DNA of 64,000 bases from Aporrectodea caliginosa (taxonomy: Eukaryota; Annelida; Clitellata; Crassiclitellata; Lumbricidae): contig JACEVL010000807.1 of the NCBI GenBank assembly GCA_020284085.1, positions 114,501 through 178,500 of the forward strand, in the 5' to 3' direction. Under the pieces are notes generated by a model that saw only the letters and a list, made by a program, of their open reading frames with translations, did no database searches and was not told where the DNA came from. This document shows, piece after piece, positions 45,010 through 56,779 of the stretch; the first letter of the stretch is position 1, and every line of letters begins with the position of its first letter. Position numbers and translations under genes: made by a program.

Positions 45010-48000
45010 CTATGGGTAGAGTCTTTCATAGACCCATCCATCCGTACCATTCTTTGTAACGGCTGGGTCAATCGCTTCCCCCGGCTTCGGACGTCTAAAG
45101 ATGAAGCGATCGTGCAGCCTGTCTGTCTGACCTTGCCAAAACTCCATGGAATACGGCGTCAGTAAGTATCCACCCCTGACAACAGAAAATCGCGACTTAG
45201 ATGGAGAAATTGGTTGGTACGGAGCAAGTAAAGTCCTGCATTAGTTTCCCAGCCATTAGTACACTCGTCGTTAAAGTGTTAATGCTTATGACTTGAAAAT
45301 GTATGCTCAGGGAACCTGTCCATTGTAACCAAGCCTTCCAAGGGAGTAATTTTATGATATTGTTCGTTTACTTCTATCGCAACAGTGTCTAATGCAAAAG
45401 GAATCAACTGATGATGCACCAAAATCAAGACATAATCAGATCAATATCCAGACGAACGGACCCTTAAAGCCAACACTGAGAGATAGCCACGTTTTCAAGT
45501 GTTCACAACTTTATTTTAGCCTGGGTGCATGAGAACAGTTGGTCAGTCGTATCCCTTGCTTTCTAATGAGTTGATGCACATCATTTGTAACCGAATTTGA
45601 TAGAGCAGACTAGTGGAAGATAAATTTTGAAGTTCTGTCATAGAATGGATTTGAACCTCTGACCTTTGGGCTGAAGTCCAGTACGCTAACCATTAGAGAA
45701 GAGGAGCAGAAGAGGACCATGACTGGGAAATTAATGCAGGACATTGTTAAAGTGTTAATGGTGGTTTATCTTAAACTGCTGACTATTGTCTTTCTGTTTT
45801 TCTGCTCAGCAGCTTAAAAAGAGTTTCTGGTTCAAAGATAGCATGAATATAAATATAAAAAAATATGTAAAAACTAAAAAAATATGCCACCAGTGAATCT
45901 TTTTCCTACTGACCAGCTTGGTGGCTTTGGAACAACTTTCTTTTCATCTTTGTATTCTTCCTGCAATGCAAGACGCTTTGCCTCCAGTGCCTAAAATCGA
46001 ACATTACCCACTTTTAGATCAACGACAGGTCAGATGATTTTATAAGAACTTATCTTTCAACACAAACTCTCCCATTTGTCACTCTCAAAATTTACATGTG
46101 ATTTACTCATTGCTCCACAATCACATCACATCCATGGACTAATAATAATATTATTCTTATTATTATTACGCAGTAATAAAGTGCCACTAACTAACTACCG
46201 AGTGTCAATTGATGATGTTGAGCAATTGCAAGTGAAGGACCTGCTCGAGGTCCCGTAACAGTCAACGTCTCAGTGGAAGAGGCTTGAAACCATACTCTCC
46301 GTGTTACAAAGTGAGCGCTCTAATGAACTGCACCCCACAAGCCAAACTCATGTGAAGGAGGAATTGATCAAATCATATCAAATTCAACCTGGAAATTTCT
46401 TTAGGCACAACAGTCGAAGGTCACGTCAAAGTTAAAATAGAATCCCATAATCATAAAATGTTGGCCTAAAGCAGCAAAATTTGAAGATAATCAGAGCAGG
46501 GTTGCCACGAATCGTGGAAAACCTGGAGTCATGGAATTAGACTTTGAAAAATTTAAGGCCTGGAAAAACAGGTGTTTTCCAAAAAAAGTCCTGGAAAGTC
46601 ATGGAATTTGAAAATAGCTAGGTCATGGAAAGTCACGGAAAATATCATAATAGACGTATTTCTAATCATATTTTTAGATTTCGATAAATACTATGTGATA
46701 AAACTGTAATTGTAATTGTAATCGAACATTTATATAGCGCCGCTCAAAAATCAGCAGCGCTCTCGACCTGCGTCAGTGCCTGCATCAGGAAACAAAAAAG
46801 TCACAAATTAAAACAATTAGAAAGTAGGTCCTTTTTCGTCTAAAATAAGTCTTAAAAGTCATGGAAAAGGTCTTGGAAAGTCATGGATTTTTGTTTTATT
46901 AACCTTGTGGCAACCCTGTCAGAGGAATAAAGAGGACAATTTAAACAAAAAGTTCAGTTTCCGAACTCCAGTACACAATAAAGTTAAGCAGCTGAAGAAG
47001 ACACTTACTTTTCGATCTTTGATAACTTGACTTTGTATGCTGAGACAAGCGGCAATCTGGCTCGGTTTAGGTCGCGAATGGAAATAGGCAGACGCTTCCT
47101 CATCTGGCAACTTAGTCACCTTCCCTTCGATACGAATCTATCACAATACCACAAGCAGATCAGCAAAATGAACAACAAAAAGGTTAATATATACTTGTGT
47201 CTTCCCAGTCTGCTGTTTCAACTAGTCTCCAGTTTTTACTAGTAGGCTACATTACCACTGAATTAGTAAAAGAAAGTCTGCAAATAGTCAAAGCAAGAAA
47301 TTAGTATTTTATAAACCAACTCATTACATATATTCATCAACTCATTGCTGCCCATGGTCTGAAATCATACAGGCGTCTTCACTCCGCTGTTTCATGGCAA
47401 CAGTCAAGCTGAGCACATTGCTTAGCGCTAGTCTTTAAAGTGGCAATTCTGTAAGCGTTCTTCTTGCTGTGAAGTAACGTTCCCAACTTCCCATATCCCA
47501 TGTGGAACGTAGACGAGGTGCTCATTTCTTTCACTTAGCTCTTAAGCCAACAATGGGCACATACCAAGGTCCTGAAAGTGGAACCAGTGCATCGCAGGAC
47601 TTGCCATTTAGTTCCCAGCTTACACCGGTACTGCTTGGTGACACAGGCACAGGGTCATTACAAGGAGTTGAATCCATAACCACATGATACGTGACCACCG
47701 AGTCACCGATAGACCACCACGTTGCACTCCACTTGCTCTGCCTTCCATAAATCATGCTTTGGCTCTTCCTTTGAAACACAGAACTTTGAGCTGTACCCAA
47801 ACAACTCACAGTTACATCTTTAAAATCAAAGCAACTGCTGCATAAATACGCTTTCAGCAATAAACATTCACAGACGGATTTTGTATTAATTAGATTTGTC
47901 TTCAATGGTTAGTTGATTAAGAGAACTGAGACAAGCAAATACAGGAGATAAAACGAGTAGAAGTGGAAGAGAATGAATACCTGTCTCTTCATTGACTCCC

Positions 48001-49774
48001 AATAAAACAACAAAGCAGCCTGAGGATTCTCTGCCTAATGAAACAGAAACAAAGCCAACCCATTAAACAGCTTTTTTAGATCTAGGATAATAAGCACAAT
48101 AATAAGATCATCCAGCAAACAACACAGGCAGGAGCTGTTCGCATCTGAATTTCATTTTCCAGGCAGTAGAAATTAAGACAGAATTTGTTTTCAATGAGTT
48201 TATTGTCAATCAATCAATCAATCAATCAATCAAAGAAACTTGATATAGCGCCCCTTCAAGATCTACCCAGAGGCGCTCCCGGCCCAACCATGGCTGAAAA
48301 GAGTAGTTTTCAGAGAGGTATAAAGTGCATGTGAAGAGTTCCTAGGTAGGAGATGGAGTTCTACAGGAAGCCCATTGCACGACTGGGATGGCCCGATGTT
48401 GCATTGTATTGTATTGTATTTGTAAATTTATAGAACACCACTCACAGTACTACACCAATCAGAGGCACTCCCAGTGCGAGAGACCCCGAGAAAATAAGGC
48501 GGTCTTTAAGCAGCAAAAGGATGCAGGGAGGCCATAGCTTGAAGCAATGAGCGAGTCACGGAGGAAGTTGGTTCCATAGAGTGGGGCCAATAAAAGCAAA
48601 AGTACGAGTCTACGACTCTTACTCACGACATACATAAATGTTCATACATACATACATATATGCATAAGTATGCATGCACATAGTGTAGTGATCACCTCCA
48701 TGTAGTATCTCTTGAAGTGGTGCTATATAAATTTCCAATACTACAGTCAAAATTACAAATACTACAAACTATTCATTAGACACTTTGTACACATTCTCAC
48801 TTGACTATTAAAATAGTCTGTTCACGCATCAGTTTAAAGCACGTTGTTTCATACAAACCAGTTCTTTTCCTTTGCGACTGTCGAAGCTGGTGAAAAATTT
48901 GAATCCATGTTCACTGAATCCTTTGAGCAGAACCATCCGGCTTGAAGGACATCCATCTCTAAATCATTAAAAAAAACATTCACTGAGCAAAGAATTACAA
49001 GGATATTGCTCAGAATGGCAATTCAACTTTCTCCATCTGTTATAAAAGCACAAGCATATTAAACAACAACAGCAAGAGATATTGAAATAGACAACTAATA
49101 TAGCAGAATCTAAAGTCTTCTGTGTTGGTACTGCCATCATAACAATACAGAACAGTATTGGGTTCGCATGCAATCCATGCCTTTGCCCCAAAGAATGGAA
49201 TCGACTGCCACTCTCTTCATAGTGTTCAAATTCTCTTCCTTTCTTCAAAAAGCGGCTCAAAACTCATTATTTCTCCTTGGCTTTCAAGACCTTGGATTGA
49301 CATTCATTGTAAAAACTATGTAAACTGCATCTTCTCCTGGCGGCTGACTATCTGCACGCGATATTCACATTTCGGTGTGACCGTGCGTGCATTACAAATT
49401 TTATTTTAATAATAATAATAATAACGAGTAAATACACCTGTCCATGGTCATGTAACGTATAACGCAGTCAAGAATTGTAATCTGCTGAAGCAATATAAGT
49501 TAGCAAATAATTACATAATAAATATTATTATGAAGTCTAAGAAGTTACAAACTCTATCTGAGAATATTAACAGCATTAACAGCAGAGGAATTTTTCAAAT
49601 AAATGGTGAAGAGGCTGACTTTGTAGCTGTGGCCAATGCCATTGCATTCGGTTCCAGGATGCGAGGTTCCTTGCAAGCTGCTTCGAACCAGTGTCGGAAG
49701 TTGCCAAAAGGCTCCTTGGAAACCAAATCGCCTTCATCGAAAAAATCGTTAGAGGAATGATAAGGCTGTCTCAT
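45010..49774 (-). CDS. PNPO: Pyridoxine-5'-phosphate oxidase, 6 exons (5' end possibly incomplete)
   Basis: Exons on the minus strand: 49774-49620, 48958-48859, 48034-47981, 47137-47009, 45990-45914 and 45175-45010 (stop TAG). Phases agree and give 226 residues. The enzyme uses FMN and O2 to convert pyridoxine or pyridoxamine phosphate to PLP, the last step of vitamin B6 salvage. Diagnostic segments: [21 protein letters not shown] (59-64, FMN contact), [41 protein letters not shown], then [17 protein letters not shown] and DRLHDR (Arg191 and Arg195, matching human Arg225 and Arg229), and the family C-terminus WVYERLYP. Human PNPO has 261 residues, so ~30 N-terminal residues are missing. The frame is open upstream of Met 49774 and a possible acceptor (tttgaag) lies just before it, so an earlier exon, perhaps near 51.2 kb, is likely. 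Confidence 0.95.
46497..46918. mobile_element. MITE with CAGGGTTGCCAC ends, PNPO intron 4
   Basis: Inverted ends CAGGGTTGCCACGA and TTGTGGCAACCCTG are flanked by TCAGAG on both sides (46491-46496, 46919-46924). A minus-strand LINE/SINE tail (46705-46800, TATATAGCGCCGCTC) appears nested inside. The duplication of 6 rather than 8 bp leaves the superfamily open. Confidence 0.78.
47531..47905 (-). CDS. Unrecognised ORF in PNPO intron 3
   Basis: A 124-codon minus-strand frame between PNPO exons 3 and 4. Its second half is non-repetitive and reads like protein ([20 protein letters not shown], then [20 protein letters not shown]). No family is recognised. It could be a decayed transposon piece, an alternative exon or a chance frame. 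Confidence 0.2.
   Translation of the reverse strand: MKTNLINTKSVCECLLLKAYLCSSCFDFKDVTVSCLGTAQSSVFQRKSQSMIYGRQSKWSATWWSIGDSVVTYHVVMDSTPCNDPVPVSPSSTGVSWELNGKSCDALVPLSGPWYVPIVGLRAK
48206..48640 (-). mobile_element. Two LINE 3' ends in tandem, PNPO intron 2
   Basis: The first (48206-48395) starts with a CAATC tail repeat and TATAGCGCCCCTTCAAGATC. The second (48402-48640) starts with a TTGTA tail repeat and resembles 16122-16330 (GAGAGACCCCGAGAAAATAA). Both run on the minus strand. Confidence 0.7.
49145..49436 (+). mobile_element. LINE 3' end with AAT tail, PNPO intron 1
   Basis: The frame [14 protein letters not shown] then [13 protein letters not shown] shows the C-terminal LINE signature. The 3' tail CACATTTCGGTGTGACCGTG ends in AAT repeats. 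Confidence 0.7.
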
Positions 49775-50249
49775 GCCTTCAAACAATTTCACAGAAATAC
49801 ATCTCAAAGAATTAATTTAAGTGCTGATCTCATAAATTCATATATAATTATTAATAACACATAAATAGTACTGTATGGTCACGTATGCAAATTGGCAATG
49901 AGTCAGGGCCGTTTAAAGGTCGTCATAGACCCTAGGAACCGTTGAAAATGCCACGACTTAAAAAGTATTGCAGCACAATGGGAACTTAAGGGGTTTGGGG
50001 GATGGAAGTCCCCCAGAAGCTGACACTTTCGCATATATTGACAGTGCTTCATGACATTTTTGGTAATCTAAAATACACATTTAAATGGATTAAAAGTATT
50101 TTCTAGCTTTTACCAAACAAAAAGTGGTATGGTAAAAATATGTTGTTGCCGTACCACTTTTTAAGGTGGTAAGGCAAAAGGCGAACCACAAGTATAGGCG
50201 GCGCCACCACTACTAGGCACTCTTGAATTCATTGGTCTACCCCAACTGT

Positions 50250-50402
50250 CATTTCAACGCAAACATTCCTTTCATCAATCCAACTTCCATTTCAACGCAA
50301 AAATTCTTTTCATCAATCCAACTTCTATTTATGCAAAGAATTTATTTCATCAATCCAACTTCTATGTATGTAAAGAATCCTTTTCATCAATCCAAATTCC
50401 AT
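50250..50402. repeat. 37-bp minisatellite, third locus
   Basis: About four units of TTTCATCAATCCAACTTCTA-type sequence, the same family as 4120-4375. Flanking DNA (49910-50220) looks like a decayed element but shows no clear inverted ends. Confidence 0.75.
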
Positions 50403-50515
50403 TGGTCTTCCTTTGTAGTCACTGGACTATGGACAACATGCTACAACTCGGAATCAGTACACCATCATTACTTTTAGCATACCGCACCGAAGTTAAAGAT
50501 GGAATTGGATCTGTT

Positions 50516-50966
50516 CATGGGCGTCTCAAGAATTTTTTAGGGTTGAAAAACTGTTTTTAAGGGGTTCAGTTTTGAATTGTTGGCATGGGGGACTAACAAG
50601 GATGCCGAACGCAACCTATCACGTCACCCTCGTCGCTCGCTCCTGCAATTAGGGGGTCTGGCGCAGATCCTAACAGCAGCCAGCACTCTTGGAAGCATTT
50701 GACATGATATGGAGCCTGTTTTTAGCATTTGGGATCCGTTTTCAGCTATATCTGAACGTTTATTTCAAACACAAAACCGTTAAAAGTTCCAATGTTTCTA
50801 TATATTTTTAATTTTCAGGTTATCTTGACTAATTTGGATAAAGAAATAAAACTGTGGTCAGAATCATAGCCATTCATTGTTAAAAACTAAAACAACACGT
50901 AAATTTTTAAATATGTGCAAAATCCAGGGGGGCAAATGCCCCCTTGCTCCCCTGCGGACGCCCATG
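50516..50966. mobile_element. hAT-like MITE, 451 bp
   Basis: Perfect 10-bp inverted ends CATGGGCGTC and GACGCCCATG, with flanks GATCTGTT and GATCTGAT matching at 7 of 8. It lies upstream of the PNPO coding start. Confidence 0.82.
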
Positions 50967-51039
50967 GATCTGATAAGCAGTTCTAAGTACAATTGTGATT
51001 CTGCGAAAGAGTATTAATGGAAAGCGGGGTGCTTCTGCG

Positions 51040-51760
51040 GTCATTACCTGCCAAGCATTGCGTTCCGTTGGTCATTATGAGCGATTGAATTTTTGGACAT
51101 TTTATCTAAAAAAACTCGATAATCTAACGTTGTTCGAACACCTGACAAGTATTGACAGCTAGTTAACCTGACCCTAACGACCACACATCTTCTGACGAGG
51201 CCAAACATGCGCCCTAACGTGCGGTCCAACAAACGACGCCAATGTTATAGGAAGTACCGCATCTTTTCGGCGGCGAACAATGCGCATGCTGCCGTTAAGG
51301 TTGCGCATGCGCAAACGCCGGCTTCTACCGGCCGCACAATCTTGTCTATTAATGCCCTCAGCCCAACCTTCTGCGGCGGAATTTAGTTCAGGCCCCGCAC
51401 CAACACTTAAACTAATGGAAAACTCCGTCCTACAGTCATTACCTGCCAAGGATTGCGTTCCGTTGGTCATTATGAGCGATTGAATTACACGCACTGCCTA
51501 TTATATAAAAAGTTGATGAGATTCGTTGTTCGAACCCCTGTCAAGTATTGACAACTAGTTAACCTACAAACGACCATCACATGTTCTCTGAACTTTCTAT
51601 AATCAACTGTGCCACTAACTTTGCAGTGCCAGTCCAAAGCCGGCTTCTACCGGCAACACAATCTTTAACCCGATTAATGCCCTCAGCCCAACCTTGAGAA
51701 CAGCAAAGCTTCTCTTAGTTCAGGCCCTCCTCGACCACTTGAACACTAAAATCGGTGATT
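51040..51760. repeat. Tandem duplication of a ~390-bp CpG-rich block
   Basis: Copy 1 (51040-51430) and copy 2 (51432-51760) share GGTCATTATGAGCGATTGAA, AAGTATTGACA, CCGGCTTCTACCGG and AATGCCCTCAGCCCAACCTT in the same order. Copy 1 is more CpG-rich and contains GCGCATGCGC at about 51303. Confidence 0.85.
51280..51320. promoter_or_regulatory. NRF-1-like palindrome, possible PNPO promoter
   Basis: TTGCGCATGCGCAA includes the NRF-1 consensus GCGCATGCGC, with a second partial TGCGCATGC about 20 bp away, in locally CpG-rich DNA 1.5 kb upstream of the PNPO Met. A minus-strand Arg-rich frame from here could be a first exon. This is inference only. Confidence 0.4.
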
Positions 51761-51769
51761 GATTGATTG

Positions 51770-52829
51770 AACACCGGCAAACTTCGCTCAGTCACCCGAT
51801 TTGAACCCCTCGTACCCTCCTCGTCGCTCCTCCACACTACTTATATAACAGTTGTAGATTTTTTCTAGGCCGTTAAAACTAGATCACGAGAGTTTTCGAG
51901 ATCAGTATAAAATAACAAGTGGTGGGTGGAGCCAATGAGATATATTATTAACGCTAGAGGGAACATGACGCATATTCCCTTTGCACATTTTTGAAGTCAC
52001 AATCATAGATATAGTAACACCTTAAAGAGAGTTCCGCAGTTAATGGAAATTGAAATGACGCGTTTTGATTGGTTGAAATTCATGGACGCAGTCAAGCTAG
52101 AGCGAGACTTTAATTTCTTTTCGAAGATTACGCCTTAAAAAATTCAAAAGACTTGACCCAACAACTTATCCATTAAATAAGATTCCAGCTGCCACGTTTG
52201 GGTAGCCTTTAATAAGTTGCTACTGTGAAACACACTACTGAATTTAGCCAGCGCTCATTAACATAACTGGTGACGTGTCCACGCATTTCACGTCGATGAT
52301 GACGTCCGTTTATATTATACGTCTCAAACGACCTTGATACTTCAGTATACAAAATGGCGAAATCACGGCCTCAAAAATAGATGGCAGATGCGGGCCTCTA
52401 GTGATATATTTATATATTATACATCTCTATGGGTAAACGCGTTTCCGTAGCTCGTTACTATGCAAATAGGTTTGTAATGTAATGTAATGTAAGGCTACGA
52501 AAATTTCTCAGCGCCCACAAAAGCCACGTCAGGGGAGACCAGCTTATTCACCGGCGCTATATCAAATCAGTCCGCAATATGGCCAAAACTCCTCTGTTCG
52601 TTTCTGGTGCCAGGTCATAAATCCGGGGAGGTCAAGCCGAGGAGACAGCATGGTGCTACGGTGGCAATCGGTGATGATGGTGGTCTGCTGTGGTGGCAAG
52701 GAGTGGATTTCACGATAGGATATCTTGAAGAGTTCGGTTTTCAGTCGTGACAAAGAAAGGTTAATAATAATTTGCTTAAAATTATTATTATTGCGTTTCA
52801 GTTTTCAATCTTCAATCAATCAATCAATC

Positions 52830-52867
<38 letters not shown>

Positions 52868-53967
52868 GCGCATTTATACACGGTCACGGGCGCGAATGTT
52901 TGTGAAATGGATTTTTATACGTAGGTAGTATTTCAGTTTTACGACACTGCGTGATAACAAAATAATTATTATTAGCGTTATTATTATTACCTAATTAAAC
53001 ACGGGACTGGAATTCCTTATGTAAGCGCGTTGGACAGAAAATGGCAGCCCATGGAGCCTGGCCACCTAGCCGACATTTTGTGTAGATTGAAGAACATAAG
53101 GTGATTCCAGTCCTTTGTATAATACGCCTATCTCCGTAGTTTAGATTATTTAACTGAACGTCATTAAAAATAGCTTTACATTTATTATTATTAACCTTTC
53201 TTTGATCCTTAGAAATTGAAAGAAAAAGAATCCTGATTTGATTTTCCTAAAATTCGTGCAATTAATCGCTGAATAACACATCGGGTCCTCCATGCATTTT
53301 TGCTTCCAAAGGCCCTCCTTACACCCGCATCGCCAGGTGGCGCCAGGCTCGTAGCCTTAAACAGGAAGTACACGATATTTTCACGAGTAACCAATCCTTG
53401 GCGTCGCCCTCAACTTCATCCAGGCTCAATTGGGACTGGCACTGCCCGAGTGCAAGCAGTGGCGGATTTTTAACTAGGCTTAGGCCCTATACTTAGACGT
53501 AGGAGTATACGTAGGCGTCTTTGAGAATATCATTTAAAATCACAACTCCTATAACGTGTTGCATTATCATCTGTTTTCGCTTTTGAGTCCGTTATTAAAT
53601 TTCCAATACAAAACATTCGCCATAACTGGATTCGTTAAATGATCTTGTTACAATAATATTATTAGCTTTTGTATTGGAAATACCTTCGTATGACATAAAC
53701 ACAGACTGCACAATGCTGCCACGATACATTGTAACATTAACATAGTCTTACAGTGATTGTGATGCATTTGGAAAAGGAAATCTGGATCCGCGTATTAGCT
53801 AGGGTGGCAGCACGTTATGGAAACAACTCATCTTCTGCGCCATCAGCGGTAGCCTTACCATTCATGGTCCAAATATAAACTAAAACTGTAGTAGTCCTGA
53901 GCAGTAGCAGCAGTTCCAACAGTATATAGTGCAGCAGCCTATAAAAATCAAGAATATAACTAATAAT

Positions 53968-53998
<31 letters not shown>

Positions 53999-54000
53999 AC

Positions 54001-54034
<34 letters not shown>

Positions 54035-55500
54035 TATAATAATAATAATAATAATAATTATAATAATAGAGATTTGGTGCCGTAGTTTGTAGGCAGTCTG
54101 ACTCGAAGTAACGATTCAGAAGCAAACAGGAAACAGCTGTCAGCTTCTACCAATAGCCTAAATAGGATAAATTAACTGCCAAGATCGTTTACGTCAGCGC
54201 CTCAACCCAGCCACGAGCTACTACTACTAGGTATACCCTATAAGAAGTAACAGGTTATAACGATCTGGGGTAAACAATACATGTAGGCTATATATGGGGT
54301 AAACACCCATTGTTGCCAGTTGCCACGTGCGGATTTCCTGGTTGAGGATGAAGAATGATGATGCATGATGACTGATGAGCTAAATTATTTTGGCCCCACT
54401 TATACATAGGCCTAGCCTCTGGATGTTAAACGCGCAGTCAGTAAATGAGACGCGAGAATTCGAAATGCTTTTCGCGTGAACGTGGTTGCCTTTGCCTAAA
54501 TACGCCTACACGTGAAACCGTTTTATGGCCTAGTTGTAGCCTATCGGTGACACCTTATAATGATCTTATAACTGCACCTGCTCGAGATCCCATCCTTGAG
54601 CCATTCCTACTCCCTCGATGACTTTCCTTCCCACCAATCACAACTGCCTCACGTTCTTTGCCTTCTAGACCAGATGTGAAAAAAACACACTTTTTCCAAA
54701 ATGAAATCTTTTTGGTGTTGTTGAGATTTTTCTATTTCTGATCATAAAACTCATAAAAATGACATAATACCGTTCAAATTAATCAGATGCATATAAATGC
54801 AATTAACTAGAACAGTAGAACCGTAGAATGTCATAAAACGAAGTTACCAAAGACCATTAGGCTAGGCCTACAACAATTGCCAAGAGAGTTGAAGAGACGC
54901 AATTTTGGCATTTTATAATTTCCAAATTTGTAAACAAAAACAAAAAACAAAAATTTGCGTTTTTTGTTTGTTTTTTTAAAACAAAAAACCCCAAACCAAT
55001 TGCCTTTAACAACCCTGTTCTAGACCCATGTCCTCCACAGTTTAGGCTACCTTGCATTCTGTCTAGGCTAAAATATTTCGATTTCAGACTTCAAAAGATA
55101 ACACACGCACCGTATCCGAAGAGGCGCACAATAATTTATTATTTCGAAATCTTTAAATTTCGCACAGTTTAAAGTTAGCAATAAATTCGCAACGACCACA
55201 ACTGCAGCCACTTTCTCTGGGGCCCATTGACGACCTATAGGCCTAGTTGACCAACGTACGGTGACGCACATGCAGGTGGGTCCAGCAAACACGGTGGCTT
55301 GAAGGAAAAGCGTTCGGGCTCTGCAGGTTTCTGTCAAACGTTTTGTGTAGGGCGATGCCCGCTTGTGTTTCTCTATTTTTCTTTCGTGACACAGAGCTAT
55401 TGGAGGTTACCCCACCTTCGTTGTTTCTCCGTGCATGGTGCCTAGCTGTCCATACAAGACAAGTAGGCTATATAAGGACCTATACCTGGTTCTTGCAATA
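51770..55500. other. No gene recognised; scattered repeats
   Basis: A repeat (52478-52580) with AATGTAATGTAA and CAAAAGCCACGTCAGGG matches 16980-17060. CAATC repeats (52810-52866) and AAC/AAT repeats (53960-54068) are present. The rest shows no exon that I can support. Confidence 0.5.
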
Positions 55501-55512
55501 TTATTAGAGATC

Positions 55513-55735
55513 CTGACTCCTGAGTGGCCGAGTGGGCTGGTAGCCCGCTCGTCACGCCGGCGCCCCGGGTTCGCTTCCCGGTCGGGTCGGTTTATCAGAG
55601 ATTAATTTCTCGGATCTTTACTGCGGGTGGCTCGGTCGCAATTTAAACGTGGAGTACGAGGTTGCTTTCTGCCTCCGACACTAATCATCTTCGATATGAA
55701 AAAGTGTCGTTAAGCCGAAACAATTTTTTCTTGCA
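55513..55735 (+). repeat. tRNA-type SINE, head A only
   Basis: It starts TCCTGAGTGGCCGAGTGGGC with B box GGTTCGCTTCC, then CGGTTTATCAGAGATTAATT and GTGGAGTACGAG. Its 3' end is AAAAAGTGTCGTTAAGCCG rather than head B. Confidence 0.85.
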
Positions 55736-56269
55736 ATTTGTTGCCTTTATTAGTGCTCGCAATGATAAAATTGTCGTGACTTAGAAATCAGTGAATCGCC
55801 TAGTACGCCTACTACACCTTGAATTGTTAAAAATGCACAAATTTTGATCATCCCATGCGGCTGCTGTCCTCTTGGCACAATTGCCATCGTGACTTTCTTA
55901 CAAGCTGCGGCCTGTGGGGTAAGTTATATCCTATAGGCCTACCTAGGTACGTGTGGGCAGCATATATAGCCTACGGCTTCTTGCGGGAAGACTTGCGCTG
56001 GTGGACGATGCACAAACGCATTGAATTTAAGACCTTTATGCCTATGCGTTATTGACTTGTGGCCAAGTTGTGGACTGTGCTTCATCTTCTCTCAGGAAGT
56101 TGTGTATCGGTCTCATCCATAGCCGTAGATTTCTTCCCTGCATGGGCAGCCTGTGCTGCACATGGTAGTATAGGCTTACTAAGTAAGTAAGTCTATTCTT
56201 TACTATGACCAGCTGTCAAACAGCACTCTGGTAAACAAGCGTCAGCAATATAAAGCGACCAGGTTAATT

Positions 56270-56680
56270 GTTTCTACAGAGAGAACATCAACGGTGAAGC
56301 ACAGAACCTTCGCTGTGGTCGGTCCAACATTTGTAGACGATTAATTGCCTGGCATTTCTTAGAACACGAGCTCCTTTCAGGCACGTAGCGAGACTTAAAT
56401 TCAAGAGGAGGCAACTTTGAACACAGAACATTGGCAAAATCCTGGTCATTGGGGTCATTAGTCAATGGAAGTTCCAGTATATAAAAAAGCAAGAGGAGGC
56501 AACTGATCATGCCTCAATGTAGCTCCTATAGGCTATGGCTCCTTTGTTTATCTCTGCCTCTTTTCCATCTCCATTTAAACCATTTTGTTCAGTCCTGATT
56601 CTCCGTCATTATAGGACGCCCGGAGAACCTCTGATAAGAAGGGGTGCTATATAAATCTCTTATTACAATTACAATGACAA
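56270..56680 (+). mobile_element. LINE 3' end with inner disruption
   Basis: The frame STVKHRTFAVVGPTF begins the WNSLP-type signature but breaks off. The tail GGGGTGCTATATAAATCTCT follows at 56642. The middle looks like an insertion or rearrangement. Confidence 0.55.
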
Positions 56681-56779
56681 TTATCTCCAGCCTTTAATTG
56701 CATAAACATGAATGCGTGCAGCAGTATCAGTATAATAATATTGAGTTTGTTTAAAGCAGAGCAATAAATTGAGCTGCGA

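Noticed and set aside
52335..52362. Short start-codon context AAAATGGCG with a 9-codon frame
   Set aside because: It stops after MAKSRPQK and no splice donor lies inside the frame.
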